A stretch of 5,869 nucleotides of DNA from Firmicutes bacterium UBA5420 (GCA_002409455.1 DHNI01000036.1:3295-9163), one strand, 5' to 3'; positions 1 to 5,845 are shown, counted from the stretch's first letter. Numbers and translations are program-made. Notes: generated by a model not told the origin, from the sequence alone.

Positions 1-627
1 GAGAATTTGGGTGCCAACCTCCTCATTAATTGCACGTCGGGCTAAAATATGCTCAGCACCAATGAATTCCGTCGTTTCACCAAAAAGCACTGTACCGCCC
101 AAATCCACAACTTTATCCGCTACATACCCGATAGCACAGTTCGATGCCAAACCCGAGGTCGAATCGGAGGCCCCACATTTTATACCCATAACGAATTCCG
201 ATATATCTACAGGTTGACGATGCTTGCCAGATATGGCCATCACCAGTTTTTGCGCAACCTCAATGCCTCTAGCTATGGCTTTACTGGTTCCACCGAGCTC
301 TTGTACATAAATGATCTCTACAGGTTTACCGGTCTTAGCAATCTCACTGACGAGCCTTTCGGTATCGGTGCCTTCGCAACCTAGACTTACCACCAAGGCT
401 GCCCCGACATTAGGACTACTGCCTAAACCGATCAGCGAATCGGTGACAATCTCTAAATCCGGTGGCAATTGGCAACACCCCTGGTGGTGAAAATAGCCGG
501 TCGTATTAATAGTTTGCGAAACGATTGCCTCTACAACCTCGTTTACACATACAACGCTCGGAATAATCGCCACATAGTTACGTGCTCCAAACTTTCCATT
601 TTCACGCGCATATCCCATAAATTCCAT
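1..627 (-). CDS. uxaA: UxaA-family dehydratase, large (C-terminal) subunit; partial, 3' end outside window
   Basis: This is an open reading frame from ATG at 627 to the window edge, giving 209 residues with no stop, so the C-terminal part is missing (the family unit is usually near 380-390 residues). It matches the catalytic large domain of altronate dehydratase, galactarate dehydratase and (2R)-sulfolactate sulfo-lyase. Conserved blocks are G-A-R-N-Y at 14-18, HHQGCCQLPPD at 47-57, PNVGAALVVSLGCEG at 72-86, QELGGTSKAIARG at 109-121, CGASDSTSGLASN at 151-163 and GETTEFIGAEH at 183-193. Conserved cysteines 51, 52, 84 and 151 are possible metal ligands (inference). The family removes water (or sulfite) from 2,3-substituted acids to give 2-keto-3-deoxy acids in the cytosol. 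The start is fixed by GGAGGG (634-639) six bases upstream, which overlaps the end of the small-subunit gene; the two reading frames are two bases apart, suggesting coupled translation. D-altronate is the commonest family substrate, but the sequence alone does not settle it. Confidence 0.93.
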   Translation of the reverse strand, partial: MEFMGYARENGKFGARNYVAIIPSVVCVNEVVEAIVSQTINTTGYFHHQGCCQLPPDLEIVTDSLIGLGSSPNVGAALVVSLGCEGTDTERLVSEIAKTGKPVEIIYVQELGGTSKAIARGIEVAQKLVMAISGKHRQPVDISEFVMGIKCGASDSTSGLASNCAIGYVADKVVDLGGTVLFGETTEFIGAEHILARRAINEEVGTQIL

Positions 628-629
628 TT

Positions 630-947
630 TTATCCCTCCACCGCCGTATTGAGATCGCCCCGGCCCCTCTGGCTATCCATATTGTGTATGTGAACATGTT
701 CGCCAGGTTCAATATCCTTTACCGCAACCCCAATCTCTTCGCCATATTTCATAATAGGGACACCAGTCTCAATTTTAATCAACGCAATTTTGTGTCCATA
801 AGGTATTGGATTCTTCAAATTTAGAAAGGTACTGGCGCCCTTTTGATCCCGAATTTCCACACTGTGACCCAGGTCACCATCGTTAGAAAACAAGGTTGCT
901 ACATTATCCAGTTCATTAACTTTCAACGCCAAGATTTTGGACTCCAA
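630..947 (-). CDS. UxaA-family dehydratase, small (SAF-domain) subunit
   Basis: This 105-residue protein corresponds to the N-terminal domain of altronate dehydratase, which in many Bacillota is a separate gene (like SuyA beside SuyB). The SAF fold signature is clear: IPYGHKIAL at 48-56, KYGEEIG at 67-73, GEHVHIHN at 82-89 and RGRGDL at 94-99. In the family this domain packs against the large subunit and helps form the substrate and metal site; by itself it is not expected to be catalytic. I chose a TTG start at 947 because an exceptionally purine-rich Shine-Dalgarno sequence (954-964) sits six bases upstream. It lies 22 bases after the larA-like stop and 2 bases before the large subunit, so the three genes form one operon. 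An in-frame ATG at 995 would add 16 residues encoded by the end of the upstream gene and by the ribosome binding site itself, and is less likely. Confidence 0.9.
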   Translation of the reverse strand: MESKILALKVNELDNVATLFSNDGDLGHSVEIRDQKGASTFLNLKNPIPYGHKIALIKIETGVPIMKYGEEIGVAVKDIEPGEHVHIHNMDSQRGRGDLNTAVEG

Positions 948-953
948 AAAAGT

Positions 954-964
954 CCCCTCCTCCC
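954..964 (-). promoter_or_regulatory. Ribosome binding site fixing a TTG start for the small subunit
   Basis: The minus strand reads GGGAGGAGGGG, then six bases (ACTTTT), then TTG at 947. Its position in the 22-base gap after the upstream stop makes TTG a better start than the ATG at 995, which lies inside the upstream gene. The pairing is seen in sequence; its use is inferred. Confidence 0.75.
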
Positions 965-969
965 AAGTC

Positions 970-2241
970 TTAGACCGCAATAACGGATACCCCATCAGGA
1001 ATTACCACAACTTCTGCATCATCGCCTTTTTCTTTATAGGCCATAGCCAATGCTTCCTCCATGGTAGAAGCAGGTTCTAGGTTAACCTTTCTCACCAAGT
1101 CGTGATCAAGATTCGTCGTGACCAAGATAATCTTATGGTTAAGCAGCATCTCCGAAAAAATCTGAGCGCACCATTGTTCAGGAATTGTCTCCTTAGCGGG
1201 AATGGCCATGATCGTATCCAGAATTTCCTGTGGCGTACCACTCAGCATCAACTCCTCAAAATGAGTGCCCCCAATACCATCTGCACAGGCAGCTACTAAA
1301 ATAATCACACCATCTTTTCCGGCGCAAGCTCGGGCAGTAGACGCAGCTTTTGGGCTTTGATATAGGTTTTGATCTAAGGGATACCCTCCCACAGAGGTAA
1401 TAACAATATCACCCGTTACGGTATCTGCTTTAGACAGATCAGTAACAAACTGACAACCAACATCGTGAGCTTCGATAATGTCTCCTGCAAAGGCTGCTAT
1501 GATTTCTTTATCTTCATCCAAGGCAACGTTAAGAATAAAGTCTGCCGCAACCTTACGCACCGCGAAGATCATATCCTCATGAATAACGTTACCGCTTAGA
1601 ACGCCTGTTTTTGACTTTTCATGGGCAATAGCCCGGGCAGAATGATTTTCGTTCACAGTTTCAGCAGAACAAACACCAGGCAAGATGCTTTTGCGGCCAC
1701 CTGAAAAACCTGCAAAAAAGTGCGGTTCAATAAATCCTTCACAAATTATTGAATCCGCTTCTAGAATTAACTTATTAACAACGAAGGAAGCACCCGATGG
1801 GAGCTTGCAGACAAATTCCATAGTCTCATCATCAAAGGCGTCATGAACTACGATTTTCTCCGTATCGACGATCTGATCGCCAAACATTTTTCTTTGCTCT
1901 TCTTCAGTCGTGGCCCGATGCAAACCAGTTGCAATCAAAATGGTAATATCCGCCTGGGGATTTCCTTTACGAATTTGTTGTAATAGTATGGGTAATGTTA
2001 CCCTACTGGGCATCGCCCGAGTGTGGTCACTTGTTATGATCACAATTTTATTCTTGTCTTTTACGATCTCATGCAAAGGTCGAGAACCGATAGGCTGAGC
2101 CAAGGCGTCGAGCACTAATTGCTCTGCACTTTTAGCAGGCCTAAAATCGTGTAGCTTTGAGGTGAGAACGGCTTTAAGGTTCTTCTCAGCTATGTCGACC
2201 TCTAAATTGGTGGTATTATATGGGAGCTTTACCAATGCCAT
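970..2241 (-). CDS. larA: LarA-family nickel-pincer-nucleotide racemase/epimerase (sugar-acid epimerase by context)
   Basis: This 423-residue cytosolic enzyme has the usual length for lactate racemase LarA (DUF2088 family). LarA uses a nickel-pincer nucleotide, made by LarB, LarC and LarE, to invert the alpha carbon of 2-hydroxy acids by transient hydride transfer. The key residues fall at the same numbers I recall for Lactobacillus plantarum LarA: R75 in SDHTR, H108 in ATGLHR, H174 in EPHFFAGFSGG, K184 (covalent cofactor lysine) in GGRK, H200 (nickel ligand) in NENH, and Q295 and K298 in QSPK; W357 probably matches W358. The active site therefore looks complete. ATG at 2241 is preceded by GGAGGG (2248-2253) six bases away; an upstream in-frame extension to 2409 would run through the promoter and terminator and is rejected. 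The next genes encode a sugar-acid dehydratase, so a C2 epimerase of an aldonate is more likely than a lactate racemase; characterised homologues also use malate, phenyllactate, 2-hydroxyglutarate and gluconate. Family is certain; substrate is inferred. Confidence 0.92.
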   Translation of the reverse strand: MALVKLPYNTTNLEVDIAEKNLKAVLTSKLHDFRPAKSAEQLVLDALAQPIGSRPLHEIVKDKNKIVIITSDHTRAMPSRVTLPILLQQIRKGNPQADITILIATGLHRATTEEEQRKMFGDQIVDTEKIVVHDAFDDETMEFVCKLPSGASFVVNKLILEADSIICEGFIEPHFFAGFSGGRKSILPGVCSAETVNENHSARAIAHEKSKTGVLSGNVIHEDMIFAVRKVAADFILNVALDEDKEIIAAFAGDIIEAHDVGCQFVTDLSKADTVTGDIVITSVGGYPLDQNLYQSPKAASTARACAGKDGVIILVAACADGIGGTHFEELMLSGTPQEILDTIMAIPAKETIPEQWCAQIFSEMLLNHKIILVTTNLDHDLVRKVNLEPASTMEEALAMAYKEKGDDAEVVVIPDGVSVIAV

Positions 2242-2266
2242 ATTTATCCCTCCGCTAAATACTATT

Positions 2267-2297
2267 TTGTATACAATATACGTTATACAGTATGCAA
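2267..2297. promoter_or_regulatory. Candidate operator pair (TTGTATACAA type) over the larA-like promoter
   Basis: A perfect 10-base palindrome, TTGTATACAA, lies at 2267-2276 and overlaps the -10 box and start point. A related half-degenerate copy, CAGTATGCAA (7 of 10 identical), lies at 2288-2297 inside the spacer; the centres are 21 bases apart, two helical turns. Short GTATAC-centred palindromes are typical of GntR-family (FadR/FCD type) repressors of sugar-acid operons. The position fits repression relieved by a pathway intermediate. The repeats are seen; the regulator family is inferred, and no regulator gene is in the window. Confidence 0.5.
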
Positions 2298-2303
2298 TGT
2301 CAA
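2275..2303 (-). promoter_or_regulatory. Sigma-A/70 promoter of the larA-uxaA operon
   Basis: On the minus strand TTGACA (2298-2303) is followed after exactly 17 bases by TATATT (2275-2280). The predicted start is near 2268, giving an untranslated leader of about 27 bases before ATG at 2241. It sits just downstream of the terminator of the transporter operon, so the two operons are transcribed separately. Confidence 0.8.
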
Positions 2304-2394
2304 GGGAAACACGATCAAAACTTTGGTTTTTTGATGTAAGTTTAACGATTATTACCAGCACGATGTATACTGTAATTGTTCCTTGACGCAATAC

Positions 2395-2428
2395 AAAAAA
2401 CCCGAACAATATTTTTACTGTTCGGGTT
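2395..2428 (-). terminator. Rho-independent terminator of the ABC transporter operon
   Basis: A perfect 10-base-pair stem (AACCCGAACA at 2399-2408 with TGTTCGGGTT at 2419-2428) encloses a 10-base loop. On the minus strand it is followed at once by six Ts (2395-2400). There is no T tract on the plus-strand side, so it works in one direction only. It lies about 106 bases after the second permease stop and about 90 bases before the next promoter. Confidence 0.9.
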
Positions 2429-2433
2429 AGATG

Positions 2434-2462
2434 CTTAGGTGTAGATGGTATTACACCTCAAG
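2434..2462 (-). other. Second hairpin in the 3' untranslated region of the transporter operon
   Basis: AGGTGTA (2437-2443) pairs with TACACCT (2452-2458) across an 8-base loop, and three more pairs (2434-2436 with 2460-2462) form past a one-base bulge. No T tract follows on either strand, so it is not a terminator by itself. It stands five bases before the terminator stem and may protect the 3' end. A weaker 5-base-pair stem lies at 2507-2523. Function is unknown. Confidence 0.4.
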
Positions 2463-2534
2463 ATAGCCTGACGTTGCTTGCACTACCTAACCGGGACAAA
2501 ACCGATCCAGAGATTCGTTCTGGGATGCACATCA

Positions 2535-3356
2535 TTATTTCAGGCCTGTTAGTGTAATGCCTTTGACGAATGTCTTTTGCATAAATAAGAAAACAATGAT
2601 GATAGGAATAACACTGATGGTGGCACCAGTCATTACCAAACCCATGTCAGTCCAGTATTGCCCTTGAAACATCCTTAACCCCAGAGGTAAGGTGTATTGC
2701 CCCTGTGAAGAAAGGACGATTAAAGGCCAGAGAAAATTATTCCACTGTCCCATAAACGTAAAGATAGCCAAAGCAGATAACGTGGCTTTGGTCTGCGGCA
2801 AAATGAGCTTCAAAAAGATGGTAAACTCGGGGGCACCGTCTATTCTTCCAGCTTCAATGAATTCATTGGGAATGCTCTGCATCGTTTGCCTCATCAAAAA
2901 AATACCGAATACATTACCCAACGCCGGTAGGATAATTGCTAAATGTGAATTAACAAGCCCCACTCTTCCTAACAATAGATACAGAGGTATCATCGTTACT
3001 GCACTCGGTACCATCATGGTGGATAACAGGCCTATAAAAATGGCATTTCGATATCGAAACTCAAACTTCTCAAACACATATCCAACAATAGAGGAGGTAA
3101 ACAAGACAGCTAGAGTGACGGCAACGGCGATATATAAGCTATTAAAGAAGAATCTCCCAAATTGCAGTTCATGAATGACACGCCCGTAACGCGCAAAGGT
3201 TATCTCTGTCGGTATCAAAACAGGAGGGATCGTCATTACCTCGCTCTGGATTTTAACACTCGTACTGATCATCCAGTAGAAAGGGAAGACCATTGTGAAT
3301 CCGCCTGCCATTAGGATAATCCACTTAACGAACCCAACGCTCCTTCTCTTTAACAT
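2535..3356 (-). CDS. ABC transporter permease, MalG/UgpE type (CUT1 family)
   Basis: This 273-residue inner-membrane protein is one of two different permease subunits of a carbohydrate-uptake (CUT1) importer. It has about six hydrophobic segments: near 11-32, 71-92, 105-125, 136-155, 191-215 and 240-262. The cytoplasmic EAA loop that docks on the ATPase is present as E-A-G-R-I-D-G (168-174), ending in I-L-P (185-187). The family C-terminal ending F-V-K-G-I-T-L-T-G-L-K is complete, so the gene looks intact. It begins 18 bases after the stop of the partner permease. ATG at 3356 was chosen because GGAGG (3367-3371) lies 10 bases upstream; an in-frame GTG at 3365 would be only one base from that site. 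The substrate cannot be read from the sequence; sugars, oligosaccharides, glycerol-phosphate compounds and uronides are all known for the family. Confidence 0.93.
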   Translation of the reverse strand: MLKRRSVGFVKWIILMAGGFTMVFPFYWMISTSVKIQSEVMTIPPVLIPTEITFARYGRVIHELQFGRFFFNSLYIAVAVTLAVLFTSSIVGYVFEKFEFRYRNAIFIGLLSTMMVPSAVTMIPLYLLLGRVGLVNSHLAIILPALGNVFGIFLMRQTMQSIPNEFIEAGRIDGAPEFTIFLKLILPQTKATLSALAIFTFMGQWNNFLWPLIVLSSQGQYTLPLGLRMFQGQYWTDMGLVMTGATISVIPIIIVFLFMQKTFVKGITLTGLK

Positions 3357-3366
3357 ACGACGCACA

Positions 3367-3371
3367 CCTCC
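3367..3371 (-). promoter_or_regulatory. Ribosome binding site deciding the second permease start
   Basis: GGAGG on the minus strand is one base from a GTG (3365) and ten bases from an ATG (3356) in the same frame. Only the ATG is at a workable distance, so the shorter 273-residue product is preferred over 276 residues. Confidence 0.6.
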
Positions 3372-3374
3372 CGT

Positions 3375-4262
3375 TTAGTGCTCTACCTTGCCTCTGGAAA
3401 CCAGTCTGAATTGGATTAATGTTAAGGTAACGATGATCGCAAAGAGAAGAAACGCCATCGCAGCCGCCCTGCCCATCTGATAATAGCTAAAGGCTCTGGT
3501 ATATAACAGTTCTATAAAACCCCGCGTAGAATTCAAAGGTCCACTCATGACGTACAGCTGATCAAATACCTGGAAACCTCCAATGAATCCAGTTATTAGC
3601 AAGTAAACAAAGGTCGGACGCAACAAAGGTATGGTAATGTTCCACACTTTTTGCAAGCTGCTCGCACCGTCAACCTCGGCAGCCTCATAATATGATTGTG
3701 GAATTCCGTGTAAACCAGCTAGAAAAATCACGATAGTAAAACCCATCCCTTGCCAAATAGATGCGGCAATTGCTGAAGGTAACGCCGTTGCTGGAGATGA
3801 TAGCCACATCTGCCGACCAATGCCAAACAACTTCAACACCTCATTGAGCAAGCCAAATCTCGGCTGATAAAGCCAGCCCCAGATGACACCCACCGCTACA
3901 AGTGAAGTCATAACTGGTAGAAAGTACACAGTCCGTAATGCAGCAGCTCCCCTTTTGACGCTATTAATTAAGAGAGCAAACGAAAAAGCGAATAAGCCTC
4001 CAATAAAAACGGTGGAAACAGCAAACTTGACAGTAACAACCAAAGAGTTGAATAGATGGGTGTCATCACCTAAACGCATATAGTTGTCCAGCCCTACAAA
4101 ACTGGGAGGATTTAAAAAGTCCAGCTCATGGAAACTAATAAAAAAAGCATATATGATTGGAATGAAGCTGAAAAAGGCAAAAAAGACCATAGCTGGCACT
4201 AGAACAGCGAGCACAAATCGCTTTTTCGCATCGATAGCCTTAATCCTTTCAATGAGCGACAT
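3375..4262 (-). CDS. ABC transporter permease, MalF/UgpA type (CUT1 family)
   Basis: This 295-residue inner-membrane protein is the partner permease of the MalG-type subunit just downstream. Hydrophobic segments are visible near 16-42, 74-99, 109-130, 162-184, 215-235 and 265-286. The first periplasmic stretch carries the N-P-P-S-F-V-G-L-D-N-Y motif (51-61) common in this subunit. The ATPase-docking loop is canonical: E-A-A-E-V-D-G-A at 193-200, ending I-P at 211-212. ATG at 4262 follows a G-rich Shine-Dalgarno sequence (AAGGGGGG, ending eight bases upstream). It lies 71 bases after the binding-protein stop, with a GC-rich hairpin in between, and 18 bases before the next permease. No ATP-binding subunit follows either permease, so the pair presumably uses a general sugar-importer ATPase encoded elsewhere, as is common for CUT1 systems. 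Confidence 0.94.
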   Translation of the reverse strand: MSLIERIKAIDAKKRFVLAVLVPAMVFFAFFSFIPIIYAFFISFHELDFLNPPSFVGLDNYMRLGDDTHLFNSLVVTVKFAVSTVFIGGLFAFSFALLINSVKRGAAALRTVYFLPVMTSLVAVGVIWGWLYQPRFGLLNEVLKLFGIGRQMWLSSPATALPSAIAASIWQGMGFTIVIFLAGLHGIPQSYYEAAEVDGASSLQKVWNITIPLLRPTFVYLLITGFIGGFQVFDQLYVMSGPLNSTRGFIELLYTRAFSYYQMGRAAAMAFLLFAIIVTLTLIQFRLVSRGKVEH

Positions 4263-4294
4263 TAGCTCAGCCCCCCTTCCATCGGGACAAACAA

Positions 4295-4317
4295 GAGGGG
4301 ACGGTGAACATCCCCTC
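4295..4317 (-). other. Intercistronic hairpin between binding protein and permease genes
   Basis: GAGGGGA (4295-4301) pairs with TCCCCTC (4311-4317) around a 9-base loop. Downstream on the minus strand the sequence is only mildly T-rich (TTGTTTG), so it is at best a weak terminator. A hairpin at this point is well known in binding-protein transporter operons, where it stabilises the upstream message or lowers read-through so that the binding protein is made in excess. The stem is seen; the role is inferred. Confidence 0.5.
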
Positions 4318-4333
4318 CCCTTCTGGTACTAAT

Positions 4334-5626
4334 TTAGTCAGTAACAGGGGTATATAAGTCTTCTACATACCATTTTACTGCTCTTTCCATCAAAACACTA
4401 TTCGCCTCAGCTTCTGCGGTTGCTAAGGCATCAGCAGCCGGATAGCCAAAGAACAGCAAATCTTGCAACATTCCCAAGCCATAATCATTTTCAACCTCAT
4501 GAGGGATTTCCCCCGGAATGTTGGTATAAGGAACCTGTTCAGCAATGGCCGAAATCAGTGGGCTTGCGGCGATTCTCGGGTCGTCCAATAGCGTTCGATT
4601 TGATGGTGCCGTACCTAGGACTAAGTTAACCTCGATGAGATAATCAGTATCTTCATACAGCCACCTTAAAAACTCAAACGCTGCATCCTTGTTTTCCTGG
4701 CGGACTGACCGCATAACAGACATGCCTGTTTCGTGATTGTTTCTGGCAACTGGCCCAGGAGCTAGTTTACCATCAAATGTAGGTAGTCTAAATACCCCCC
4801 AGTTGAGATCCGGGTAATTATTGTCGAGCTCCCCACCAAGCCAACTCCAGCTATAAGCCATGCCAGCGTGGCCGGTTCCCATCGCTTCATTGAATCCAAG
4901 AAAACCGACTTCAGAAACTCTGTCTTCAAAAATCATGCTTTCGATCAGTTCCAATGCCTGAATACCTGCTGGATTGTTCCAAGCTACAGTCTTAGCGCCT
5001 TCGCCGTAAAGCGTACCTCCCAATTGATAGTGCAAATCTAGCCAAAATACGCCGAGGATACCGTTGGGAACAAAGCCAGCCACCTGGATATCACCGGCGG
5101 AATCATATTTCGTTAGCAGCTTAGCAATTTCAACAAAATCATCCCATGTTTTAGGGATATCGGCTTCAGTCAGTCCTGCTGCCTCCCAATAATCTGCATT
5201 GTAGAAAATCAACCCTGACATAATACCTACAGGATAGAAATGGAAGGTTCCGTCAAAGAGATATGCAGCTTCAAAGTTGATAATTTCTTCCTTATAGCGA
5301 TCGTAGTCAAATACATCTGCCGGAAACGCTTCAAGATGATTGAGAAAGGCCTGGGTTTGAGAATTATGGAATTGAGCTATATCAGGCACATCTCCTCCTG
5401 CCACACCAGACATTAGTCGAGTCCAGTAATCATCCCAGCCAATCACCTGTGTGTCGAAGGTCACATTAGGATTCAACGCCTCATACTCGGCCATGTACTT
5501 TAACTTTATGTTCATTCTAGGTTGATGCCAATCCCAATGCCTTAGTGTTACCTCAGCACTCGCTGCTAACGTCATTCCGAATACGAGCATGAAAACCAAA
5601 GTGCCTGTAACAAATCTGGATTTCAT
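4334..5626 (-). CDS. Extracellular solute-binding protein of a CUT1 sugar ABC transporter
   Basis: This 430-residue secreted protein captures the substrate and delivers it to the two permeases. It has an N-terminal signal peptide: K2 and R4, a hydrophobic core at about 6-21, and a signal peptidase I site A22-S23-A24 before E25. There is no L-x-x-C lipobox, so it should be a free periplasmic protein rather than a lipoprotein. The mature part has the family-1 binding-protein pattern: V-T-L-R-H-W-D-W near 26-33, Y-x-x-L-N-P-N-V at 48-55, G-D-V-P-D-I-A at 78-84, Y-P-V-G-I-M-S-G-L-I-F-Y-N at 131-143 and P-K-T-W-D-D-F at 158-164. Many tryptophan and tyrosine residues fit stacking against sugar rings. 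ATG at 5626 follows AAAGGGGG (5636-5643). A consensus promoter lies about 190 bases upstream, and it is the first full gene of the operon. Sugar ligand unknown. Confidence 0.95.
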   Translation of the reverse strand: MKSRFVTGTLVFMLVFGMTLAASAEVTLRHWDWHQPRMNIKLKYMAEYEALNPNVTFDTQVIGWDDYWTRLMSGVAGGDVPDIAQFHNSQTQAFLNHLEAFPADVFDYDRYKEEIINFEAAYLFDGTFHFYPVGIMSGLIFYNADYWEAAGLTEADIPKTWDDFVEIAKLLTKYDSAGDIQVAGFVPNGILGVFWLDLHYQLGGTLYGEGAKTVAWNNPAGIQALELIESMIFEDRVSEVGFLGFNEAMGTGHAGMAYSWSWLGGELDNNYPDLNWGVFRLPTFDGKLAPGPVARNNHETGMSVMRSVRQENKDAAFEFLRWLYEDTDYLIEVNLVLGTAPSNRTLLDDPRIAASPLISAIAEQVPYTNIPGEIPHEVENDYGLGMLQDLLFFGYPAADALATAEAEANSVLMERAVKWYVEDLYTPVTD

Positions 5627-5810
5627 TTCATAAATCCCCCTTTAGAATAAAATACATCCAAAACTATCGCAGCGCATCTCGATCAACATCCTGCTACATC
5701 AACTCACCACCTTAGGTGTTTTCCCGTTTTCGTGCAGATACATGAACGATGCTTAAACATTTAATCTCCCGATCGCCTACTTGGTTGTGTTAATTGGAGA
5801 TCGATTTTAT
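5627..5810 (-). other. 5' leader of the transporter operon
   Basis: About 180 bases separate the predicted transcription start from the binding-protein ATG, long for a simple leader. I see no riboswitch class that I recognise. It holds a possible 18-residue ORF with its own ribosome binding site, a long-range pairing of ATCTCC with GGAGAT (5764-5769 and 5796-5801), an 11-base near-palindrome CACCTTAGGTG (about 5709-5719 on the plus strand), and an ATG-AAA-TGA two-codon frame at 5623-5631 that overlaps the real start. Confidence 0.4.
5704..5760 (-). CDS. Possible leader peptide, 18 residues
   Basis: In the leader of the transporter operon, GGGAG (5766-5770) lies five bases before an ATG at 5760 that opens an 18-codon frame ending in TGA: MFKHRSCICTKTGKHLRW. 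The peptide is basic and resembles nothing I recognise; it has no run of one amino acid as in classical attenuators. Its ribosome binding site can pair with ATCTCC earlier in the leader, so translation could be controlled. A frame this short with a good start can also arise by chance, so this is a suggestion only. Confidence 0.2.
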   Translation of the reverse strand: MFKHRSCICTKTGKHLRW

Positions 5811-5816
5811 GGTTTT

Positions 5817-5845
5817 ATTGTAAATCCCTTTGCACAGAATGTCAA
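5817..5845 (-). promoter_or_regulatory. Sigma-A/70 promoter of the ABC transporter operon
   Basis: On the minus strand TTGACA (5840-5845) and TACAAT (5817-5822) are separated by exactly 17 bases, close to consensus. The start point should be near 5810. The TTGTATACAA-type palindrome of the other promoter is not seen here, so the transporter may answer to a different regulator, although upstream sequence is cut off by the window edge. Confidence 0.8.

Noticed and set aside
49..384. 111-codon plus-strand frame opposite the UxaA large subunit
   Set aside because: The minus-strand frame here encodes highly conserved UxaA motifs without interruption; the plus-strand frame is a shadow.
948..995. 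ATG start at 995 for the small UxaA subunit, inside the larA-like gene
   Set aside because: The added 16 residues are coded by the end of the upstream gene and the strong ribosome binding site. The TTG at 947 has ideal spacing and gives the usual family N terminus.
2242..2409. In-frame N-terminal extension of the larA-like gene, adding 56 hydrophobic residues
   Set aside because: The extension would be coded by the terminator loop, the promoter and the operator sequences, and the ATG at 2241 has a well-placed GGAGGG. The 423-residue form also brings all active-site residues to the LarA numbering.
2384..2411. Possible plus-strand promoter (TTGACG near 2384) reading towards the transporter genes
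   Set aside because: At 17 bases spacing the -10 box would be ACAATA, a poor match, and no plus-strand gene follows.
2692..3174. 160-codon plus-strand frame opposite the second permease
   Set aside because: It is antisense to a conserved membrane protein whose own frame carries the EAA loop and transmembrane pattern. The antisense product shows no recognisable motif and lacks a convincing ribosome binding site.
2434..5719. Shared nine-base string CTTAGGTGT in the 3' untranslated region (2434) and the transporter leader (5711)
   Set aside because: Matches of nine bases between two places in a window this size are expected many times by chance, and the flanking sequences do not match.
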